Source of the DNA: CAKSQL01 sp045649415
GTDB lineage: Bacteria > Bacillota > Clostridia > UBA1381
Length of the DNA: 56,575 nucleotides
Assembly (NCBI GenBank): GCA_045649415.1
Contig: JAZRPY010000007.1
Coordinates: forward strand, 1 to 56,575
Direction of reading: 5' to 3'
Under the pieces are notes generated by a model. It did not search any database. It had not been told where the DNA came from and saw nothing but the letters and a program-made list of their open reading frames with translations. Positions 24,715 to 32,682 of this stretch are shown here, piece after piece; within the stretch, counting starts at the first letter, position 1; the number at the start of each line of letters is the position of its first letter. The translations under genes were made by a program, and so were the position numbers.

Positions 24715-25005
24715 GTGGCATTTTATGATTGGAATAAAGATGGTAAAAAAGATGTTCAGGATGATTTTATTGAATATAACATTTATAAACAATCAACTCA
24801 GAACAACAATAATAACAATTATAGAAGCGGTGGAGGAATATCAAACTTTGGCGCAGGTTGTGGAACAGTAATTACATTTGTTCTTTCTGCTGCAATCGCT
24901 GGGGCATTTGGACTTGAAGGTATTGCACTTGTTATCGTTTTTATAATTTTATGTGCAATTATTGGAGGTTGCATTGCCTGGTTCTTTGATGAGATTGGTT
25001 TTTAA
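24715..25005 (+). CDS. Small membrane protein with N-terminal EF-hand-like loop (96 aa)
   Basis: GTG start after TAGGAGGGG. It starts MAFYDWNKDGKKDVQDDF, with D5, N7, D9, G10, D13 and D16 at the metal-ligand spacing of an EF-hand loop. An Asn-rich linker (about 30-38) leads to a Gly-rich segment and two hydrophobic helices (about 45-65 and 67-90). It is a paralogue of the preceding gene product, 16 bp upstream, and they are surely cotranscribed. The tandem pair may form a membrane complex. Confidence 0.72.
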   Translation: MAFYDWNKDGKKDVQDDFIEYNIYKQSTQNNNNNNYRSGGGISNFGAGCGTVITFVLSAAIAGAFGLEGIALVIVFIILCAIIGGCIAWFFDEIGF

Positions 25006-25023
25006 GATGTTGAGGTGATGTTC

Positions 25024-25869
25024 GTGAAAACAAAAATATCAGTAATAACTGTTTTAATACTGCTGGTAGGTGCAGCTCTTACGTTTTGCTACATAGATTA
25101 CAAGACAACAGAAGATGCTTATGTACAAGCAATCGAGGATATAAAAACTGGTGAATATGATTTGGCGGTTAAACAGCTTGATGTTGCAAACAAAGAAGAA
25201 TGCGATAAAGAAGATTTTTATTATGATGTTAAATACGATAAATCACCAACATCATATTATAAAGATTCGACCTATTTATATGCTTACAGTTTTGCAATGA
25301 GTGAATACAATACGAGTAAATCTATGAATTACATAGACAGATATTTAGAACTTATACCCGATAACTATAGCAAAACATTAAGTGATGAGATAAATGCTTT
25401 TAAAGAAAAATTTGGCAAAGAATATGAAGAATATTTACTTGAACAAGCAAGGAAGCGTGAAATTGAAGAAGACAAAAAAATACGGAGTTCTGTTCCTTTT
25501 GTTGGCATGAGTGAAAGTAGAATCAACGATACAATACTTGGTACTAATTATGAAATAGTTCATAACAGTGAATATATAAAAGGAGAAAAAGTCAGAGCTA
25601 ATATCTATCGTTTTAAAAAAGGAAATGGAATAATCTTTGTCGCGAGATGCTTGCAAGGAAAAGTTGTGAAGGTAATTGATTATAGAGATGACCCTTGGGT
25701 AATACCAAGTAGTAGTTCAACTTCATACAAAAGTAAATCTGATGACGACGATCCGTATAATGTAAATGATTACAGTACGCCGGAAGATTTTTATGATGAT
25801 AATTATGACGATTTCTGGGACTATGAAGAAGCGGAAGATTATTACAATAGTTATCACGAAGATCCGTAA
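25024..25869 (+). CDS. Membrane-anchored protein with TPR-like and acidic regions (281 aa)
   Basis: GTG start at 25024, after TTGAGG at good spacing. An N-terminal hydrophobic helix (about residues 4-24, ISVITVLILLVGAALTF) acts as a signal anchor. Residues about 30-150 are helical repeats resembling TPRs (EDAYVQAIEDIKTGEYDLA, AFAMSEYN-type turns). A small beta domain spans about 155-215, and a long Asp/Tyr/Ser-rich acidic tail follows. No family is recognised. It is the fourth gene of the plus-strand operon. Confidence 0.65.
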   Translation: MKTKISVITVLILLVGAALTFCYIDYKTTEDAYVQAIEDIKTGEYDLAVKQLDVANKEECDKEDFYYDVKYDKSPTSYYKDSTYLYAYSFAMSEYNTSKSMNYIDRYLELIPDNYSKTLSDEINAFKEKFGKEYEEYLLEQARKREIEEDKKIRSSVPFVGMSESRINDTILGTNYEIVHNSEYIKGEKVRANIYRFKKGNGIIFVARCLQGKVVKVIDYRDDPWVIPSSSSTSYKSKSDDDDPYNVNDYSTPEDFYDDNYDDFWDYEEAEDYYNSYHEDP

Positions 25870-25902
25870 TAGATAAATAATTATAATTCAGGAGGAATTG
25901 CT

Positions 25903-27186
25903 GTGGGTTTTTTAAGTAGTCGTATTGAATTAAACAACACAATTAAAACACTTGAAGCTGAAGTTGAATCACTCAAGACTGATATATCTGCCAAATCAAA
26001 ACAAATCACAGAGTTAAATAAGAAAATAACCACTCTTTCTCAAAAGAACGCCGAGTACGAGAAGAAATATATAAATACTAATTTAGAGTGCGAATTCTGC
26101 TACACCACTCTACAGGATGGATTTGTTTTTTGCCCAAAATGCGGTAAAAAAATAGAAGTAAAACATAGTAAACCCGCGGCAACTAATACAAATTATTTTG
26201 TTACCGAATCTGACGGAGATAGTTGTGTAATTACACGATATAATGGCTTTGACAAAAAACATATTATTATACCATCACAGATTAATGAAAAAAAGGTTAT
26301 AGGCATAGCAGACGAGGTTTTTAGCAATTGCAAAAACATCGAAGAAGTTGTATTCGAAAACGGTTGCGAATACATAGGAAATAAAGCATTTTATCATTGT
26401 GGACAGCTTAAAAAGATTAGATTGTCCAAAACAATAAAAGAAATTGGAGAAGATGCATTTAGTGGTTCAGCCATCAAAGAATTTGTTTTACCTCCTAATG
26501 TTAGAGCTCTTGGATGGGGTGTTTTTTCATACTGTAAAGAATTAAAAGATGTTGTGATTTCGGAAAATTTAAGTGTTATTCCTCCTTTTGCATTTAGCAA
26601 TAGTGGAATTGAAAAAATAGACATTCCTAACAACATTACGGTTATTGGAATGAATGCTTTTGCAAATACCTTATTAAAAGAAATAGAGTTGCCTCCAGAT
26701 TTGCAGACAATTAAAATTAATGCTTTTAGAGATTGTTCATCTATTCAAAAAATCACAATACATTCAAATGCAACAACAATAGAAAACATCTTATATTATA
26801 CGCCTGCAACAATATATTGTGCAGCAGGAAGTGAAGCTCAAAAATATGCAAGAGAACATGGATTGAAAATGGTTCAAATTGACAGTGTACCAAAACCAGC
26901 CAAAAGAGAAAATCTGGTTTCTACAATCCTTATAACATTTGTGGACTGTGTTCTAAATTCAAGAAGTGGCATTTCGCAAGCATATTTCCCAACTTGGGTT
27001 AAAAATATTATTGGTGGTTACAACATATCACATTGGCATTGGCAAAGTGGTAAATCAAATTGGGGAATGCAAATTTACTCCACTAAACCATATACACTAT
27101 CAGAAGCACAAGAAATAAAGAAAAAAATCGAAAATCATAGCCAAAACTTGAGTGTTAGAATAGAACTTAAAACCTTTAGAGAATAA
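25903..27186 (+). CDS. Leucine-rich-repeat (BspA-type) protein with coiled coil and zinc ribbon
   Basis: GTG start after CAGGAGGAA; 427 residues. A coiled coil (about 5-50) is followed by a zinc ribbon (CEFCYTTLQDG then CPKCGKK, about 64-85), then about eight BspA-like LRR_5 repeats (about 120-320; e.g. IGNKAFYHCGQLKKIRL, IKEIGEDAFSGSAIKEFVL). A C-terminal domain of about 85 residues is unrecognised. It has no signal peptide or anchor, so it appears intracellular, unlike typical BspA surface proteins. It is the last gene before the element boundary and probably acts in protein recognition. Confidence 0.75.
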   Translation: MGFLSSRIELNNTIKTLEAEVESLKTDISAKSKQITELNKKITTLSQKNAEYEKKYINTNLECEFCYTTLQDGFVFCPKCGKKIEVKHSKPAATNTNYFVTESDGDSCVITRYNGFDKKHIIIPSQINEKKVIGIADEVFSNCKNIEEVVFENGCEYIGNKAFYHCGQLKKIRLSKTIKEIGEDAFSGSAIKEFVLPPNVRALGWGVFSYCKELKDVVISENLSVIPPFAFSNSGIEKIDIPNNITVIGMNAFANTLLKEIELPPDLQTIKINAFRDCSSIQKITIHSNATTIENILYYTPATIYCAAGSEAQKYAREHGLKMVQIDSVPKPAKRENLVSTILITFVDCVLNSRSGISQAYFPTWVKNIIGGYNISHWHWQSGKSNWGMQIYSTKPYTLSEAQEIKKKIENHSQNLSVRIELKTFRE

Positions 27187-27217
27187 CATATAATTAATAT
27201 ATTGCCTATAACATAGC

Positions 27218-27250
27218 AAAAATCACAGACTGTTCAGGTCTGTGATTTTT
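27218..27250. terminator. Bidirectional terminator at the element edge
   Basis: Perfect stem AAAAATCACAGAC/GTCTGTGATTTTT with a 7-nt loop. It lies between the LRR gene and the truncated spoIVA, and has T-runs in both directions. Confidence 0.85.
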
Positions 27251-27262
27251 AAAACCCCCATT

Positions 27263-28504
27263 TTATGCCACTTCCAAAGACTTGGGTTTGTTACACATTA
27301 TATGTATAGATGGTGCAGATGCACGGAGTTTAACTCCAAATCTGCCACCCTGCTTCACAATTTTTGGTTCCTGAAGGGTAAGTTCATCAGTTCCAGGGGA
27401 CACAATTCCATACCCTTTTTCCTTTACCTCGTGAAGTGCAAAGGAAACCTTATCATACTCTTTTTTCATTTTAGCAAGATTTTTTATTAGCTCAACAAGG
27501 TCTTCTTTGTCTTTAATCTCAAAACCTGAGGCTTCACCTAATATTTTATAGAAAAGTGAGTCGGAGGCAGAAACATCCAGAGTGACATTTCCAAGTCCCA
27601 AATCAATTCCGTCTATGGTGCAGGCTGCTATGTTTCCACAATTTGAAAGTGCAGTAGAAAAGGCTTTAGTATCACGGATTTTTTCCACACCCTCAATTTT
27701 TTCTAAAACAGAGGAGAATATCTCTTTATTAAGCCAATGCTCTCTTCCAAGACCTTCTATCCAACCGGGGAGGCGTATGTTTATTTCGTGAAGAGGAAAT
27801 TCAAACAACACTGCCTCGATTATAGCATTTATATCATCCTTAGAAAGTGTTTCGCAGTTTACGGGGATTGCAGGCACATTATGCTCCAAAGATAGCTCAC
27901 GACACAAATTCTCCACTCTTTCAGATTGGGGAGAGGTTGAGTTCACAAGAATAATAAATGGTTTATTTATTGCCTTTAATTCCTTTATAACCCTTTCCTC
28001 AGCACCCTTGTAGCTATCTCTTTCAATCTCGGTTATACTCCCGTCTGTTGTTACCACAAGTCCTATAGTGGAGTGCTCACAAATCACCTTTTTAGTGCCT
28101 ATTTCAGCAGCCTCAAAAAAGGGTATAGGGTGATTGGACCACGGGGTGTTCACCATCCTTGGCTCATCCTCTTCAATGTAACCTAAGGAGCCGTCCACTA
28201 TATATCCGACGCAGTCAATCATCCTCACACTTAAATTGGCATTATCCCCAATGGATATGGATACAGCCTCATTGGGAATGAATTTAGGCTCGGTGGTCAT
28301 TATAGTTCTTCCTGCAGCAGATTGCGGAAGTTCATCACGAGTGCGTTCGGCCTGGTAGGCGTTGTCTATATTAGGGATAACCAATAAATCCATAAACCTC
28401 TTAATAAAGGTGGATTTACCTGTTCTCACAGGTCCCACCACACCGATATACACATCCCCTCCTGAACGCTCGGCGATGTCCTTGTATATGTTATACTTCT
28501 CCAT
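27263..28504 (-). pseudogene. spoIVA: Stage IV sporulation protein A, C-terminally truncated (413 aa)
   Basis: SpoIVA is the ATPase that polymerises around the forespore as the base of the spore coat. The N-terminal GTPase-like ATPase domain is intact (VVGPVRTGKSTF, Walker A at 24-31; DELPQSAAGRTIMTTEPKF; MIDCVGYIVDG), and similarity continues through GGRFGVKLRASAPSIH near residue 400. From there family members continue for about 80 more residues, ending in a conserved Gly-rich tail; B. subtilis SpoIVA has 492 residues. Here the frame reads about 12 unrelated residues and stops at the edge of the accessory region. In B. subtilis the C-terminus is needed for SpoVM-dependent localisation, so this form is probably not fully functional unless rejoined. 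GGAGGAGG supports the start. Confidence 0.85.
27290..27310. other. Probable element/chromosome junction in spoIVA
   Basis: SpoIVA family similarity stops after the codons for APSIH, which lie at about 27302-27316. The DNA left of here is accessory. No inverted or direct repeat can be confirmed because the other end of the element is outside the window. Confidence 0.5.
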
Positions 28505-28562
28505 GAATTTTCCTCCTCCTGATAGTTACGGATTTTTCAGTAATAATCCGTGGTTTTGTATA

Positions 28563-28592
28563 TTTATATTTCGCAGTCGGGTAGAATATGAC
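28563..28592 (-). promoter_or_regulatory. Candidate sigma-E promoter of spoIVA
   Basis: On the minus strand GTCATATT (plus 28585-28592), 14 nt, then AATATAAA (28563-28570). The -35 fits the sigma-E consensus exactly and the -10 loosely. In B. subtilis spoIVA is transcribed by sigma-E. Confidence 0.5.
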
Positions 28593-28629
28593 AACCTGTC
28601 AAAAAAATCTTTTTACTTACATAGAGGCT

Positions 28630-29730
28630 TTATATGACCTGGTTTTTAAAGACCTTCTTTTTAAAATGATTTCTAAAAAGAAGGTACAAAAGTCCAAAAA
28701 GAGCTACAAAGAACAAAGATAAAACAATCAGAATAACGAACAGGGAATTCATTGCATAAGCACCACTTATGCTTGGTAGCACTGGCGAAAATGTTGTTGT
28801 GGCTTGGGGAAAAAGGGTAAAATAAAGGCTTGTTAGAGCCATTGCAAGTCCCGACTGAATTAGCTTTCCTATTATGTATGGCTTAAGGCTTAGATTATAT
28901 TTTGAAACCACACTCATCACCTGAAGATGCACACTTAGTCCTGCAAAGCCCACAACTCCCGAGGAGAGAACAAGCTTTTTAAAAACACAGAGTGATGAGA
29001 TAGAAATATTTTTCACGCCCGTTGTAAACTCTAAAATTCCTGATAAAATCAAATCAAATGGCTCCCTTAGGGGAAGAAGGTCAAGGAGAATTGAGGCTAC
29101 AACAGAAAAGAAAATAACCGAGCCTGAAACGGTTAAAATGCTTTGGATTGAATTGGAAAGTGCCAGAGAAAATAATCGGGACATATTCTCATTTTCAAGC
29201 TTAATTTCAGAGGTTGGTGCTATATAGGAATTTTTGTGATAAAATCTGAACATAAGCCCTGTTATTATAGCAGATATAATATGGCATAGGTATAATATAG
29301 CACCAATTTTCGGGCTTTGGTAAAGGGACACGCCAACTGCTCCGAGAATAAACAAGGGCCCTGAATTATTGCAAAAGGCAAGGAGTCTTTGTGCTTCGTG
29401 GTTGGTTATATAGCTTTTTTCGTATAGCTGACAAACTGTGATAGCTCCCAAAGGGTAGCCGCTTATAATTCCAAGCACAAAGGCGGCAGCACCTGCTCCA
29501 TTGACATTAAAAAGAGGCTTCATAACAGGCCCTATAAATTTAGCAAGTGTTTGACAAAAGCCTGAATATATCAACAGGCTTGAGCATATGAAAAAGGGAA
29601 ATAGTGACGGAACAATAACATCATTACAAAGTGCGAGAGCTTCTCTTGCATAGAAAACGGATTTTTCAGGAGCGATAATTAAAAGTGCAGTAGTAAAAAT
29701 TAAAAAAAGATATAATATGGCTTTTTTCAT
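28630..29730 (-). CDS. ylbJ: Sporulation integral membrane protein YlbJ
   Basis: 366 residues with about eight to ten membrane helices of the nucleoside-transporter-like Gate fold. Recognisable YlbJ stretches are IVPSLFPFFICSSLLIYSG, ISGYPLGAITVCQLYEK, LLAFCNNSGPLFILGAVG and GVVGFAGLSVHLQVMSV. YlbJ is a sporulation membrane protein of Bacillota, made in the mother cell in B. subtilis. It is encoded upstream of spoIVA on the same strand with a 125-bp gap that holds a candidate spoIVA promoter. The start ATG at 29730 follows AGGGGGAG. Confidence 0.9.
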   Translation of the reverse strand: MKKAILYLFLIFTTALLIIAPEKSVFYAREALALCNDVIVPSLFPFFICSSLLIYSGFCQTLAKFIGPVMKPLFNVNGAGAAAFVLGIISGYPLGAITVCQLYEKSYITNHEAQRLLAFCNNSGPLFILGAVGVSLYQSPKIGAILYLCHIISAIITGLMFRFYHKNSYIAPTSEIKLENENMSRLFSLALSNSIQSILTVSGSVIFFSVVASILLDLLPLREPFDLILSGILEFTTGVKNISISSLCVFKKLVLSSGVVGFAGLSVHLQVMSVVSKYNLSLKPYIIGKLIQSGLAMALTSLYFTLFPQATTTFSPVLPSISGAYAMNSLFVILIVLSLFFVALFGLLYLLFRNHFKKKVFKNQVI

Positions 29731-29806
29731 TATAACTCCCCCTATATAAAATGTTCAGGTAGAATATAGATATGCAGAAGGGGGATGCTATATGAAAAGA
29801 ATTGCC

Positions 29807-29835
29807 TTGACACAAGGGGAAGATTCATATATAAT
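29807..29835 (+). promoter_or_regulatory. SigA-type promoter for the P-loop protein gene
   Basis: TTGACA (29807-29812), 17-nt spacer, TATAAT (29830-29835), 34 bp before the start at 29870. Confidence 0.85.
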
Positions 29836-29869
29836 GATACTATAAATAGGGAAAAGGAGACAGGAGCAT

Positions 29870-30574
29870 ATGTTGACACATTCAATTGCCGGCTTGAAGA
29901 TAGGAATTGAATATAGCTATCCGAAAATGAAGAAGCAATGTGCCAGATATATAACTGACAACCAAAGGACCGACTTTAATATAGAAACCACACAGGAGCT
30001 TTTAGAGGGATTACATAGAGTAACGCCACAATTCTCGGTTGAGGAATGCGAATATATGTACACAGGCACGATATTCTACAGGATGCTTCTTGAATATAAT
30101 GGAATGATGCTCCACTCATCTGCAGTTGTGAAGGATGGGTATGCATACTTATTTTCAGCACCAAGTGGAACGGGAAAATCTACCCACACTTCCTTATGGA
30201 AGGAGATATTCGAGGATGCTGAAATCTTGAATGATGACAAGCCTGCAATAAGGATTATTGATGGAAAAGCAATGGCTTTTGGAACACCATGGAGTGGGAA
30301 AACTGATATAAGCATAAACAAATGCGTGCCTGTTGGTGGAATTTGTTTTCTGGAAAGAGCAAAGGAAAACAGAATTCATAAAATATCTTCCGTTGAGGCT
30401 ATACCATTGATTCTCAATCAAACAGAAAGACCAAAAACTATAAAAAATATTGATAAAATGCTTGGGTTGATTGAAAAACTTGTTGAGAATGTAAATGTGT
30501 ATAAATTGGGTTGCAATATAAGTCACGATGCAGCCCGCCTTGCATATGAAACAATGAAAAAGGAGAATTTCTAA
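29870..30574 (+). CDS. HPr-kinase/PEP-carboxykinase-like P-loop protein
   Basis: 234 residues. After an N-terminal region of about 75 residues comes LHSSAVVKDGYAYLFSAPSG, with Walker A SGTGKST (about 99-105), then LNDDKPAIRII and AFGTPWSGKTDI, the layout of HprK-like and PEPCK-like nucleotide-binding proteins found in peptide-modification and related clusters. It probably phosphorylates or binds a small protein or metabolite; the substrate is unknown. It stands alone with its own promoter and the ribosome site AAAGGAG. It has no PqqD-like or peptide gene beside it. Confidence 0.75.
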   Translation: MLTHSIAGLKIGIEYSYPKMKKQCARYITDNQRTDFNIETTQELLEGLHRVTPQFSVEECEYMYTGTIFYRMLLEYNGMMLHSSAVVKDGYAYLFSAPSGTGKSTHTSLWKEIFEDAEILNDDKPAIRIIDGKAMAFGTPWSGKTDISINKCVPVGGICFLERAKENRIHKISSVEAIPLILNQTERPKTIKNIDKMLGLIEKLVENVNVYKLGCNISHDAARLAYETMKKENF

Positions 30575-30596
30575 AGAAATTCTCCTTTTTGTTTTT
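30556..30596. terminator. Bidirectional terminator between convergent genes
   Basis: AAAAAGGAGAATTTC pairs with GAAATTCTCCTTTTT around a 4-nt loop, followed by GTTTTTAG on the plus strand. It serves the P-loop gene and the convergent peptidase gene. Confidence 0.85.
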
Positions 30597-31230
30597 AGTC
30601 AAAAACTTTGGCACGGTCAAGAATTGTCAGGATTCTTAGCATTGTATCATCAAGACCAAGGCCTGTAGCATTTCCTGATAATAAGCCACTATCAACAAGC
30701 TTTTGGATAGTGGGTTGTGCCCATTTGGGCATATTCTCGTCGATATAGTTATATATCATTCTACCTTCAAGCTTTGATAGTCTGCCATCAAGCCTTTCAA
30801 GGCTTTCTCTGATTTTTGCCAACTCCTCCAAATCAATCACCTCCTCAGGCTTTTTCCAATCCGTACCTACTTCAAAGTGGGGAGTGTCGGGGGTTTTCCA
30901 GTTCCCACCCCACACAATTCCAAGCTCATCTGCAATTTTTCCGCAAGCTATAAAAAAGCTCTTGTCGGAGTATTCTTCACCCTTGATATTTTTGCAGATA
31001 TCCCATGCACGCCTTGATGTGTGTCGGGAGTTTTTTGTCCAGGTGACAATGTTTCCTGGACGACTTCTGCCTTGCTGGTAAAGGTAGTTTTGCCTTCCCT
31101 GACTGCGATAGGTTTCGGTTATTAAAACCTTCAATCCTTTTGCCTTGCATCGTTCTAAAAATAGCCTACAGGCAACCTGTGCATTTTCGTTTAATTGTGA
31201 TATATCACGGATTGTGGTTGTCACATTCAT
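30595..31230 (-). CDS. M15-family D-Ala/L-Ala-D-Glu peptidase, endolysin-like
   Basis: 211 residues. The N-terminal domain has the M15 zinc site: SRHTSRRAWDI gives His70 and Asp77, and PHFEVG gives His118. TETYRSQGRQNYLYQQGRS is typical of phage-type L-alanoyl-D-glutamate peptidases. A C-terminal region (about 130-211) carries a short coiled coil and PKWAQPTIQKLVDSGLLSG, an SLH-like or cell-wall-binding helix. AAAGGAG precedes the ATG. It may be a prophage remnant or a spore or cell-wall lytic enzyme. It is followed upstream by a small cysteine-rich protein on the same strand. Confidence 0.82.
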   Translation of the reverse strand: MNVTTTIRDISQLNENAQVACRLFLERCKAKGLKVLITETYRSQGRQNYLYQQGRSRPGNIVTWTKNSRHTSRRAWDICKNIKGEEYSDKSFFIACGKIADELGIVWGGNWKTPDTPHFEVGTDWKKPEEVIDLEELAKIRESLERLDGRLSKLEGRMIYNYIDENMPKWAQPTIQKLVDSGLLSGNATGLGLDDTMLRILTILDRAKVFD

Positions 31231-31275
31231 TTTAATTTTCTCCTTTCTTTAAGTTTTTAAAGGTAATCGGCAGAC

Positions 31276-31515
31276 TTAATCTGCCGGCATAAAGCTGTAA
31301 CCCAATAGCTCGAGTATGTCTTCGGATGTCATAGACACAACACAGGGACGACAAAATTCCCCCGAATCGCACAAAAGGCAGTCCTCTCCTGCATATATTT
31401 CCCCACCACAACCTGTGCAAGTGTATATCTTGTCGGATGAGCTTCTAAGATAATCCTCGGTGCGTTGCTGTTCCAACGCCATAACTGCCGCTATTGAGTT
31501 GTTGGGATATACCAA
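31276..31515 (-). CDS. Small cysteine-rich protein (79 aa)
   Basis: Six or more cysteines in CTGCGGEIYAGEDCLLCDSGEFCRPC-like spacing form a probable zinc ribbon or double zinc site. GGAGG lies 8 nt before a TTG at 31515, which I take as the start; a GTG at 31524 overlaps the ribosome site. It is encoded just upstream of the M15 peptidase gene and transcribed from the promoter at 31557-31585, which overlaps an operator-like dyad. Function unknown. Confidence 0.6.
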   Translation of the reverse strand: MVYPNNSIAAVMALEQQRTEDYLRSSSDKIYTCTGCGGEIYAGEDCLLCDSGEFCRPCVVSMTSEDILELLGYSFMPAD

Positions 31516-31531
31516 TATTTTCACCTCCTAT

Positions 31532-31608
31532 TTCAAAATTATTGAATATTATCTATATTATACTTCAATATAATTGAAAAGTCAATATAAAAATTCAAAA
31601 TATCTGAA
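31532..31608. promoter_or_regulatory. Three evenly spaced TTCAA-N5-TTGAA dyads (operators)
   Basis: TTCAAAATTATTGAA (31532-31546), TTCAATATAATTGAA (31564-31578) and TTCAAAATATCTGAA (31594-31608, one mismatch in the second arm). They start 32 and 30 bp apart, about three helical turns each. The middle one lies wholly inside the spacer of the minus-strand promoter. They are the likely binding sites of the XRE domain of the divergent gene at 31674. Confidence 0.7.
31557..31585 (-). promoter_or_regulatory. SigA-type promoter toward the cysteine-rich protein and peptidase
   Basis: On the minus strand TTGACT (plus 31580-31585), 17-nt spacer, TATAAT (31557-31562). An operator-like dyad fills the spacer. 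Confidence 0.8.
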
Positions 31609-31615
31609 AAAAGTA

Positions 31616-31644
31616 TTTACAAATTGAAATTTATGTGGTATTAT
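31616..31644 (+). promoter_or_regulatory. Promoter toward the HTH-SGNH gene
   Basis: TTTACA (31616-31621), 17-nt spacer, TATTAT (31639-31644). A second -10-like TATAAT is at 31649-31654. Confidence 0.6.
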
Positions 31645-31673
31645 TACTATAATTTGATAAAGGAGTGAATTTT

Positions 31674-32648
31674 GTGAGCTTTGGGGAAAGATTAAAAGAT
31701 GCAAGAAGGTCAAAGGGATTAACTCAAAAAGAGTTGGCAGATATAATTGGTGCAAGACACAACTCTGTGAGCAATTGGGAAAGCGACAGGAATAAGCCTG
31801 ATACTGACACGATTGAGCTTTTGTGTCGGGTATTGAATGTGTCACCATCTCATCTTATAAGGGTAGAAAAGCCAACAGGCATGAGCAAAATTGAAAAAAA
31901 CACTGACAAAGAGGGGAAAAACAGTAGAATATATTTAAAGCCTGATACAAAGGTTTTGTTTTTTGGTGATTCCATAACAGATGGTGGAAGAGGCAGGTCG
32001 ATGGACGGAAATCATATTATGGGACATGGGTATCAGTATATAGTTTCTTCAAAGCTTGCACTTGATAATATTGAAAATATGCCCAAGTTTATAAATAAGG
32101 GTATTAGTGGAGAGGATATTTTCGAGCTTTATTCAAGACTTTTCAATGATGTTATTAAAAACGAGCCTGATATTGTGAGCATTTTAGTGGGCGTAAATGA
32201 TATAGGTAAGAGGGTTGGACTCCCACACGGAGAAATCACAAAAAGGTATATAACGACCTATAATATGATGGTGGAGGATATAAAAAAATATCTTCCTGAC
32301 ACAAAAATTATAATATGTGAGCCTTTCAGGATGCAGACAGATAACTACAAAGAGCCATATAAAAACACTCCCTACGCTATGTGTGAGCAGTATGTGAATC
32401 CATTGAATATTGAAGTGAGCAGGGAAGAGCTTGACTATTGCAATAAAGAGCTTGAGATAATGCAAAAGGAGCTTTTTAAATTCGCAATGGACAACAATTT
32501 AATTTTTGTACCAATTCAGGAGGAGTTAAACAGATATGTACAAATAGTCCCCTGTGAATATCTTGTGTGGGATACCGTTCATCCCACCATTGCAGGACAC
32601 GAGATAATTGCACGACAATGGTTAAAGGTTGTGGAGGAAAGCTTATAA
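31674..32648 (+). CDS. Fusion of XRE DNA-binding domain with SGNH/GDSL hydrolase
   Basis: GTG start at 31674 after AAAGGAG; 324 residues. Residues 1-65 are a complete XRE helix-turn-helix (FGERLKDARRSKGLTQKELA, HNSVSNWESDRNKPD). After a linker, residues 90-324 are an SGNH hydrolase with all blocks: GDSITDGG (Ser100), GVND (Asn175) and DTVHP (Asp300, His303). SGNH enzymes deacylate or deacetylate sugars, lipids or peptidoglycan. The fusion suggests a regulator whose activity is linked to a small ester or a metabolite bound by the hydrolase domain. It is divergent from the cysteine-rich protein and M15 peptidase genes, with three operator-like dyads between. Confidence 0.88.
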   Translation: MSFGERLKDARRSKGLTQKELADIIGARHNSVSNWESDRNKPDTDTIELLCRVLNVSPSHLIRVEKPTGMSKIEKNTDKEGKNSRIYLKPDTKVLFFGDSITDGGRGRSMDGNHIMGHGYQYIVSSKLALDNIENMPKFINKGISGEDIFELYSRLFNDVIKNEPDIVSILVGVNDIGKRVGLPHGEITKRYITTYNMMVEDIKKYLPDTKIIICEPFRMQTDNYKEPYKNTPYAMCEQYVNPLNIEVSREELDYCNKELEIMQKELFKFAMDNNLIFVPIQEELNRYVQIVPCEYLVWDTVHPTIAGHEIIARQWLKVVEESL

Positions 32649-32654
32649 AAAGAG

Positions 32655-32682
32655 GCCGAGGACATAATTAAATGTCCTCGGC
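32655..32682. terminator. Terminator between convergent genes
   Basis: GCCGAGGACA pairs with TGTCCTCGGC, followed by TATTTTGG on the plus strand. It overlaps the end of the PRC-barrel gene. Confidence 0.75.

Larger units (their letters stand above)
1..27300. mobile_element. Accessory region, probable integrated mobile element(s)
   Basis: Everything left of about 27.3 kb is accessory in character: DNA methyltransferases, a serine recombinase, a RepB-type primase, a MazF-like toxin, a restriction-like operon and many unrecognised genes. The right end coincides with the point where the SpoIVA reading frame loses family similarity, around 27,295-27,305. The left end is not in the window. No conjugation genes, phage structural genes or large integrase are visible, so the class of element is unknown, and it may be several elements side by side. 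The right boundary is inferred from the protein, not from a visible att repeat. Confidence 0.55.

Noticed and set aside
27218..27250. Hairpin as an att site core
   Set aside because: Its structure is a standard bidirectional terminator, and the SpoIVA similarity breaks about 50 bp away, so it is not evidently the crossover site.
30595..31515. Second prophage
   Set aside because: Only one endolysin-like peptidase and a small cysteine-rich protein are present, with no phage structural, portal or terminase genes. Called as isolated genes.
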